Shown piece after piece: positions 33,346-39,723 of a stretch of 39,723 bases of DNA; within the stretch, counting starts at the first letter, position 1; every line of letters starts with the position of its first letter. The stretch spans positions 1 to 39,723 of the forward strand of contig JAVCCH010000157.1 in the NCBI GenBank assembly GCA_030765535.1. The letters run 5' to 3'. The notes below the pieces were generated by a model that saw nothing but the letters and a program-made list of their open reading frames with translations, was not told the DNA's origin and searched no databases. Source of the DNA: Candidatus Tenebribacter davisii (lineage in GTDB: Bacteria; Cloacimonadota; Cloacimonadia; Cloacimonadales; TCS61). The position numbers and the translations under genes are program-made.

Positions 33346-36300
33346 GTGCAAAAATTATTATCAATAATTTTATTGATCGTTCTTTCTAGTTTGGTTTTTG
33401 CTGAAAATTTTGAAGTTATAAGCCAAAATGAAAATGAACTGGTAGTTAAGTTTATACTTCCAGACTATGATAAAGAAATTGTTTCAACTAAATTTGGTAA
33501 TTTAAATAAAATAATCTGTTCAGATGCCTCTTATCCAGTTGAAGGAGGATATCCATTGTTACCTTTCTTTACTGAGATCATTGGTTTACCAATTGATGGG
33601 AATGCTTCCTTCCAAATTATTGATAAAAAGCAAAAAATAATTTCAAACTTCAAAGTATACCCAACCGATAAAATGATCCCATCTGAAACTTCGGTAACTT
33701 ACGAATTTTATATGAATAAAGAGATCTATAATTCGCCTGTCATCTACCCGGCTAAGATAATTGAAAAAGGATCTCCAGCTTATCTAGGCGACAGATACTT
33801 TATGGGATTTAATATTCATCCTTTCCAATATAAGGCAAAAGGTAATGAATTAATCCTAACAGAAGAATTGACTTTTCGTATTAAGATATTGGGAGATAAG
33901 AACAGAAGTATCTCTCAAAGCGAGAATTATATAGATGAAGTAGGTAACACCTTTTTCCTCAATAATGATTTTTCAAAAAAATGGCGTAAGGAAAAACAGA
34001 AATCAGGATATAATCCTCCTAGACAAGGTGAAGAAGTAAATGAGCTAAGACTTATTGTTGGGGAAAAAGGAATATATAAAGTAACTTATGATTATTTAAT
34101 GGAAACTCTTGCGGGATTAGATTTTCCTCTTGATTATGAAATGGCATTTGATTGGGATGAGATCGATCCTCGAAATTTAGAATTAAGCTGTATGGGAAAT
34201 CCTGTGCCAATACATTTTGTTGGAGCTGAAGACGGCTCTTTTGATCCGGGTGATTTTTTTGAATTCTATGGTGATATTCATTATGGAGAAGATCATTACT
34301 ATGATGATTATACTTCAGAAAGTTCTTATTTTTTAAGACTGATGGATCATCCGGGAAGCAGAATGGCTGTTGAAAATGGTGGCTTGGGAAATATTAATTC
34401 AGGTCAATTCATCATACCGGAATCATATCAGCAAACTATTCATTTTGAAGAGCAAAACTTCAAGAATCTTCTTGGTGCACAATATCTTTGGAACAATCCA
34501 AATTATTATCGTGAAGATATCTGGTTTTGGCATAGAATAAACTCCCCATCTTTAGAAATATATCCATTTGAGCTGCAATATCCTGACCAGCGTCCATCGA
34601 AGAGATATACTGCCCAAATTTGCCTATATAGTGCAACATTTAATAAACACAATTATTCCCAGATCAACCATTCAGCACTTATCAATATCAATTCATCACA
34701 AATCGATCAAAATGAATGGAATGGACAAACTGAGCAAATGTTCAATAATTATGATGAGCCACTCATGAATAGTCTTTTATTTCATGGTGAAAACAATATG
34801 TATATAAATCTCCCTGGAATTCCGGGGATAGAAAATCAGCAGGTACTGCTTGATTATTTTGATATCGATTACTGGCGTGAATACAAAACAGATTCAGATA
34901 AAATGGAATTTTCTGAACCTCAAGATAAACCATTAGGATTATTCCAATTTGAATTAGAAAATTTCTCCAGCGACCAAGTCTCTGTATATAAACCTGGAAC
35001 AAGCATAATAGAAAATGTGCATGTGAAATCATTCCTGGGAAATGGAGCACCTCCCTTTAAAATTTCTTTTCAAGATAGTGTCATTAATCGTAATACAAAA
35101 TATTATGCTGTTACAGAAGAATTGAAGAAATTACCACTGAAAATTCTTCCTAACATGCCGTCGAATTTAAGATCACAAACAAATTTTGCTAAATATCTAG
35201 TAATAACAAAAACTGATTTTATTGAAAATGAGTCTTTACTGCAATTCAAACAGAAATGGGAAGAGCAGGGAAAAATTGTTAAAATAATAAGTCTTCAGGA
35301 TATCTTTGATGAATTTAATTATGGTATCCGTTCTGCACAGGCAATTAAGGATTTTATTCAATATGCATACAATAATTGGAGTGGATCAGGTATTACCCAT
35401 GTTCTTTTTTTAGGAGATGGCATTACAGATGAGAGAGATAGCAGTCCAAGTCGTGAATTTAACCTAATCCCTTTTAAAAATGTTTGGGTAGAATATTGGG
35501 GAGCTATTGCCAGTGATAATTGGCTTGGATGTATAGTTGGTGATGATCTGGTTCCAGATGTTGCGATCGGCAGAATAAATATTTGGAAAGAAAATCAGAT
35601 ATCAGATATTGTAGATAAAACAATTCAATATATTGATCAGCCAAATTATCAAGATCTCTGGCACAGTCATGTTACTCTTGCAGCCGGTGGAAACCCTGGT
35701 GAGGGAGCTGTTTTTGCCAATCAATCAGAATATATTCGCTCACTATGGATCCCTGATGATTTCAAGGTGAGCCGTGTTTATTGTAATACTACCGGTCTGC
35801 CCGATTCCTATTCCGGAAATACAACTGACCTTATCAGTAATATTAACGATGGAACTATCTATCTCCAATTTATGGGTCACGGCGGAGGCCATATTTGGGC
35901 AGATTATAACCTTCTGAACATCGCAGATATTGCAACCTTTAATAATGATAATTTCCCGCTTGTTGCAAGTTTATCTTGTTATGGATCTGCATTTAATTCC
36001 GCCCAAAGTAATTGCCTTGGAGAAGAATTGATTTTGCGGCCAAATCGCGGAGCAATTGGACATTTTGGTTTTACGGGTTATGGTTATCTCAATGCTGATG
36101 TTTCTGTCAGTAGATATCTTACAGAAGCTATCTTTGATAAACATATTCCCACAATAGGTGATATTACAAATTTTGAAAAAGCCAAATTCTTCGCTGCTTA
36201 TAATTTTTCAGGAGTTGGAGTTGCATTAATACATGGTTGTGCTCTTTTAGGTGATCCCATGATAGAACTTGTATTACCATATGACCAAAAACAGGTTGAT

Positions 36301-38373
36301 CTGAATAAATATAATCTTACAGAAGGTGATACCCTGCAAATGAGTTCATCCGTCGGAGCTCAAATAAGCGATGGAAAATTCGTGGTCTTTGATGAAGATG
36401 ATTCTCAACTTCCTCTTGATCAGTATTATCCAATTGAATTACCAGTAGTAAACGATACACTGAAAGTATCAGATTTTATAGTACCGGAAAACGGAGATCC
36501 AATATATTCCAGGTATGTTAAATTATTTGCTTATGGAGATGATGGAGAAGTGACTGGTATAACAAATTTTGCAGTTGGTCAATCTGCTATGGTAAACCTG
36601 GAGATCATACCAGACCCACCTGAAGATGGAGATCCGATAAATATTCGCGCTGATTTTTTTGATGAAAATGGTTTAGCTGACATTTATTTTGTTTTAGAGA
36701 GCGATTCATCAACTATAGAAATGATAAATATTGATGATCATACCTACGAATTAGAAAATCCGCTTCCCGCTTATTCAGCTGGAGATGTGGTCTATTTCCA
36801 TTTTAAAATATTTGATACTATTGGTGATTCTACTATCACAGATAAAGACCATATAACAGTTGCTGGACCGGATCTTGTGATGGAACATTTTGAGTTGACT
36901 GAACATGAAAATGCACCGGCAGTAAAAGTATTACTCCGGAACTCAGGTTCTACTGTAGCTGGTTCCTGCAATCTGCGATTATATTCATATCATTATCAAT
37001 ATGATCCAGTACAAATATCGTTATTAACAACTATGCGAATCGAACCTCTTAATGTTCTGGAAAATAGATGGGAATATATTCCAATTCCAATTTTTCATGA
37101 TAAAGAAATTGTATTCAAAGCTATCGTAAATGAAAATGAAAAGTCTTTTTCAGAAATCAATATCTTTAATAATTTTATATTTTCTGATAGTTATTCGATA
37201 AATATGTTTGAAGTAGGAAACTCGGGGGCAGCATTTTCTGCCACTAGTCTTGATAATAATCTGCTATGTGAATTCCCGCAAGATTTTCTCTCTGAGCCAT
37301 CTATCTTCTACATTAATTCAGTTAATACAGAAAATCCAATTGATCAACCGGATATTAAGGAAATCCTTCCATTAAATCAACCTAGCTCATTCTGCTATGA
37401 AATTGGAACACTTGATGAATCATGTCTGGCAGATTCCATTGGTCATTTCCAAATCAACAAATCCATTACACTAACATTCAGTTATAACCCGGCTGACACT
37501 CTTACACAGACTATGGAAGCTGAAGGTGATTTCAATATCTACAGATGGGAAAATAAATTCAACAAATGGATTAAATATGGTGGATTAATAGATTCAGTAG
37601 CAAATACAGTTACTTATGAAGTGGATCGAATTGGAACTTACTCCATATTACAAAATAGAGATTATGAGACTCCATATATTGAAGCAAATATTGAAGGTCA
37701 GGAATATACACAAACTTTATCTTCTAGTCCAGGACAGCAATTTACTCATGGCGGTTATATTTCTAAAGATGGAGTAATTTCATTTATCTTAATGGATGCC
37801 AATGGTATTGATGTCTTTGAAAATGATATTATTCTTTATATGTTAGATGGTTTGAATGTAACTGAAATCGGGAGAGATGAATATTCATTAACTATTACAC
37901 CCGGAAGTATTAATCAAATCCCTCTTAAATATCAACTGAATAACCTGGAAAAAGGAACTTATTACATAAATTTAGAATGTCATGATGTAAATGGAAATGC
38001 TGAAGAATTAGAAATTGAATTTATCGTAAATAATGAATTTGATATAATAAATTTTGCAAACTATCCGAATCCGGTTAAAACAGCAACCTACTATCCTGAA
38101 AATTCAGGCAGAACCAGATTTACTTATGTACTAACTGATGATGCTGACAAAGTTAATATAAAAATTTATACCGTGAGCGGTAGGTTGGTAAAAACATTCA
38201 ATAATATCCCCTCTTCGGTAGGATATCATGAGTATCCACGCGATATACTTGGCTGGGATTGCCGAGATAAAGATGGATATTTTTTAGCAAATGGAGTATA
38301 TTTTTATCGAATTACTGCAACAAAAGGTAATAAGAAAATTGAAAAAACTGGAAAAATGGCTATCCTGAAGTAG
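33346..38373 (+). CDS. porU: PorU-like C25 peptidase (T9SS attachment/signal peptidase), very large
   Basis: The frame opens at ATG 33328. TTAGGAG lies within that extension and gives good spacing to GTG 33346, which starts the signal peptide MQKLLSIILLIVLSSLVFA; this start is preferred. The product is about 1675 residues. An N-terminal beta-rich region is followed by a C25 catalytic domain (about 620-985), with His845 in FMGHGG and Cys878 in ASLSCYGS, 33 residues apart as in PorU and gingipains. Further beta domains and a terminal NYPNP tail ending KMAILK follow. In Bacteroidota, PorU cleaves cargo sorting tails and attaches the proteins to lipopolysaccharide. The gene is directly upstream of porV (9 nt), the partner known from that system. 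It is longer than the usual 1100-1300 residues, so the name is by context and catalytic pattern. Confidence 0.75.
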   Translation: MQKLLSIILLIVLSSLVFAENFEVISQNENELVVKFILPDYDKEIVSTKFGNLNKIICSDASYPVEGGYPLLPFFTEIIGLPIDGNASFQIIDKKQKIISNFKVYPTDKMIPSETSVTYEFYMNKEIYNSPVIYPAKIIEKGSPAYLGDRYFMGFNIHPFQYKAKGNELILTEELTFRIKILGDKNRSISQSENYIDEVGNTFFLNNDFSKKWRKEKQKSGYNPPRQGEEVNELRLIVGEKGIYKVTYDYLMETLAGLDFPLDYEMAFDWDEIDPRNLELSCMGNPVPIHFVGAEDGSFDPGDFFEFYGDIHYGEDHYYDDYTSESSYFLRLMDHPGSRMAVENGGLGNINSGQFIIPESYQQTIHFEEQNFKNLLGAQYLWNNPNYYREDIWFWHRINSPSLEIYPFELQYPDQRPSKRYTAQICLYSATFNKHNYSQINHSALININSSQIDQNEWNGQTEQMFNNYDEPLMNSLLFHGENNMYINLPGIPGIENQQVLLDYFDIDYWREYKTDSDKMEFSEPQDKPLGLFQFELENFSSDQVSVYKPGTSIIENVHVKSFLGNGAPPFKISFQDSVINRNTKYYAVTEELKKLPLKILPNMPSNLRSQTNFAKYLVITKTDFIENESLLQFKQKWEEQGKIVKIISLQDIFDEFNYGIRSAQAIKDFIQYAYNNWSGSGITHVLFLGDGITDERDSSPSREFNLIPFKNVWVEYWGAIASDNWLGCIVGDDLVPDVAIGRINIWKENQISDIVDKTIQYIDQPNYQDLWHSHVTLAAGGNPGEGAVFANQSEYIRSLWIPDDFKVSRVYCNTTGLPDSYSGNTTDLISNINDGTIYLQFMGHGGGHIWADYNLLNIADIATFNNDNFPLVASLSCYGSAFNSAQSNCLGEELILRPNRGAIGHFGFTGYGYLNADVSVSRYLTEAIFDKHIPTIGDITNFEKAKFFAAYNFSGVGVALIHGCALLGDPMIELVLPYDQKQVDLNKYNLTEGDTLQMSSSVGAQISDGKFVVFDEDDSQLPLDQYYPIELPVVNDTLKVSDFIVPENGDPIYSRYVKLFAYGDDGEVTGITNFAVGQSAMVNLEIIPDPPEDGDPINIRADFFDENGLADIYFVLESDSSTIEMINIDDHTYELENPLPAYSAGDVVYFHFKIFDTIGDSTITDKDHITVAGPDLVMEHFELTEHENAPAVKVLLRNSGSTVAGSCNLRLYSYHYQYDPVQISLLTTMRIEPLNVLENRWEYIPIPIFHDKEIVFKAIVNENEKSFSEINIFNNFIFSDSYSINMFEVGNSGAAFSATSLDNNLLCEFPQDFLSEPSIFYINSVNTENPIDQPDIKEILPLNQPSSFCYEIGTLDESCLADSIGHFQINKSITLTFSYNPADTLTQTMEAEGDFNIYRWENKFNKWIKYGGLIDSVANTVTYEVDRIGTYSILQNRDYETPYIEANIEGQEYTQTLSSSPGQQFTHGGYISKDGVISFILMDANGIDVFENDIILYMLDGLNVTEIGRDEYSLTITPGSINQIPLKYQLNNLEKGTYYINLECHDVNGNAEELEIEFIVNNEFDIINFANYPNPVKTATYYPENSGRTRFTYVLTDDADKVNIKIYTVSGRLVKTFNNIPSSVGYHEYPRDILGWDCRDKDGYFLANGVYFYRITATKGNKKIEKTGKMAILK

Positions 38374-38382
38374 GTATTTATT

Positions 38383-39396
38383 ATGAAAAAATTAATTATA
38401 TTGTTAACTGTTTTATTTCTTTCGGCTTCACTATTTGCTGGAAGATATGCCGGCGAATTTATGGTAATAGGTTCCGGTGTTCGTTCATCCGGGATGGGAA
38501 AGGCATTTACTGCAATTGCAAATGATGGATCAGCGATCTATTGGAACGCTGCAGGTATAGCACAATTACGTAATACTGAAATTGGTGTTATGAGAGCATT
38601 TTTATATAACGGCCTTGCAACTTATGACAATTTCACTTTCTGCCAACCACTTCCTAATGAAGTAACTATTGGTTTTAACTGGACTCGCTTGGCAATCGAT
38701 GATATCCATATTTTTTTAGAAGAACAGTTAGTGGGAAATCCCAGTTTTCGATCTGCTTATTATGAGTACAATCTTACCGGAATACCAGATGGTGAAATGA
38801 CAAGCACCGATGACCTTTTTCAATTTGCATTCTCCAAACATATTCATTATGATATAAATCTAGGCTGGTTATTCTTCGATGTTCCATTTGAAATGTATTT
38901 TGGCGGAAACATCAAATACATAAAGCGTAAAATTGATGATAATATTGGAAATGGAACTGGATTCGATTTTTCATTTTTGACCAGGACAAGTCTTTCAGTC
39001 TTGTTTGAAAGAGATTGGTTGGGAGATTTCACTTTTGGTGTTAATTTCCAGGATATTGGCGGAAGTGATATTACCTGGGATGTAGTAGATGATGATTCAG
39101 ATCATAAGGATGAAGTTCTAATGAACAGTAAGCTTGGGATGGCTATTATCCAGCCGATACCGGCAATTAATTCTACACTTACTTTATCACATGATGTTAA
39201 TTACATTTATAGCACAATACATCATTTTGGCTTGGAGTATAAATATAGTGATCTAATTGAAGTTCGTTTGGGATATTACGATACGAACTTCACTACTGGC
39301 CTTACCATAATATATAAAAATGTTTCACTTGATTACGCATTTCTTACAAATAATTTAGCTAGTACTAATCGTGTTGGATTGAGAGTTAATTTCTAG
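38383..39396 (+). CDS. porV: PorV-like outer-membrane beta-barrel (T9SS)
   Basis: ATG 38383 lies 9 nt after the PorU-like gene; no strong ribosome site is seen. The 337-residue product has a signal peptide (1-19, ending LFAG). It then has the UPF0164/PorV start, GEFMVIGSGVRSSGMGKAFTAIANDGSAIYWNAAGIA, where the GxGxRxxGMGxAxTA…NPA-like pattern is characteristic of the family. The rest is amphipathic beta strands, and the chain ends RVGLRVNF with a terminal Phe. PorV shuttles T9SS cargo to PorU at the outer membrane. Length fits the family. It is likely in one operon with the PorU-like gene and the following lipoprotein. Confidence 0.85.
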   Translation: MKKLIILLTVLFLSASLFAGRYAGEFMVIGSGVRSSGMGKAFTAIANDGSAIYWNAAGIAQLRNTEIGVMRAFLYNGLATYDNFTFCQPLPNEVTIGFNWTRLAIDDIHIFLEEQLVGNPSFRSAYYEYNLTGIPDGEMTSTDDLFQFAFSKHIHYDINLGWLFFDVPFEMYFGGNIKYIKRKIDDNIGNGTGFDFSFLTRTSLSVLFERDWLGDFTFGVNFQDIGGSDITWDVVDDDSDHKDEVLMNSKLGMAIIQPIPAINSTLTLSHDVNYIYSTIHHFGLEYKYSDLIEVRLGYYDTNFTTGLTIIYKNVSLDYAFLTNNLASTNRVGLRVNF

Positions 39397-39409
39397 CAAG
39401 GAGTTCAAA

Positions 39410-39723
39410 ATGAAGACAACTTTTTTTATGCTTATTATATTCCTGATCTTACTGGGATGTACCGGAGAAGAAAGTCTTGGTGTTGACACTCAAGCTCCGA
39501 ACAAACCACAGCTTGTTCCTCATTTTGGAGATACTGGAGATGGTGGAGATTCAAGTATCCCGGGTGTAAATTTTTATAATACTACTTACGATATTAATTT
39601 TGAAAATAATGGTATAGATGCGGTTATGGCAGGGAATTGGATAAAGACTCAATGGTTTTACCTGGAAGATTCAGATATAGATTTTCTAAAAATATTCAGG
39701 TTTTCTTCACAAGAGTATTACAA
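39410..39723 (+). CDS. N-terminal part of a lipoprotein, downstream of porV (runs off window)
   Basis: ATG 39410 follows AAGGAG (39398-39403). The frame stays open to the window end, giving 104 residues. The lipoprotein signal peptide ends in the lipobox LLGC (Cys17), preceded by MKTTFFMLIIFLILL. The mature chain starts TGEESLGVDTQAPNKPQLVPH and has a Gly/Asp-rich patch (FGDTGDGGDSSIPG). This is followed by aromatic segments (WIKTQWFYLEDSDIDFLKIFRF) that resemble a fibronectin type III-like strand pattern, though this is not certain. Its position suggests an outer-membrane lipoprotein made together with the PorU/PorV pair. Full identity cannot be judged from the fragment. Confidence 0.75.
   Translation, partial: MKTTFFMLIIFLILLGCTGEESLGVDTQAPNKPQLVPHFGDTGDGGDSSIPGVNFYNTTYDINFENNGIDAVMAGNWIKTQWFYLEDSDIDFLKIFRFSSQEYY

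Noticed and set aside
1-39723. CRISPR array, rRNA or tRNA gene, integrase or transposase
   Set aside because: I found no regularly spaced direct repeats of CRISPR type, no rRNA or tRNA sequence and no recombinase-like protein in the translated frames. Small RNA genes could still have been missed.

Overview
The window is AT-rich DNA from an anaerobic, didermal bacterium. Several large secreted proteins end in a NxPNPFNP…(L/I)(L/V)K tail of the type IX secretion (T9SS) sorting kind. A PorU-like/PorV-like pair, an Rnf complex, a KDO-activating enzyme (kdsB, so LPS and an outer membrane) and an archaeal-type prolyl-tRNA synthetase are also present. This combination, and the style of the C-terminal tails, suggest Candidatus Cloacimonadota or a close relative in the FCB group. 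That assignment is inference; no rRNA gene is present.

Region 1 (1-6168) looks like a decayed integron cassette array. It holds the 3' end of one gene (1-174), a predicted outer-membrane beta-barrel (321-1529) and a 1456-residue Asp-rich repeat protein (1722-6092). Each gene is followed within 4-17 nt by an imperfect, bulged inverted repeat that starts G(C)CTAAC and has attC-site architecture. No integrase is visible. Region 2 (6184-8112), bounded by two strong terminators, has a lipoprotein with three tandem rhodanese domains (minus strand) and a broken remnant of a T9SS cargo C-terminus. Region 3 (8135-16096) carries a cytoplasmic parvulin, the full rnfCDGEAB operon (ferredoxin:NAD+ oxidoreductase, ion pump), a TPR protein and a single-pass membrane protein. 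An unusual structured leader lies between rnfC and rnfD.

Region 4 (16105-27161) alternates secreted and cytoplasmic proteins: a multi-module secreted protein (minus strand), a secreted cyclophilin with a T9SS tail, a COG2509-type flavoprotein, a small lipoprotein, an ATP-cone/uridine-kinase-like fusion and a gingipain-like C25 protease with a T9SS tail. Region 5 (27246-30632, minus strand) is an apparent mnmG / LPP20-like lipoprotein / kdsB operon. Region 6 (30746-39723) has proS coupled to an S4/CinA-C (PncC-like) fusion, then porU-like and porV-like genes and the start of a lipoprotein gene that runs off the window.

Functional links: the window encodes both likely T9SS cargo (1722-6092, 16105-18372, 18550-19647, 22687-27111 and the remnant at 7414-8064) and the PorU/PorV attachment step. 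The Rnf complex links reduced ferredoxin to NAD+ and membrane energisation, as expected for a fermenter. The most unusual items are the attC-like array, the three-rhodanese lipoprotein with altered active-site loops, the two unusual fusions (ATP-cone/kinase and S4/PncC) and the rnf leader structure.
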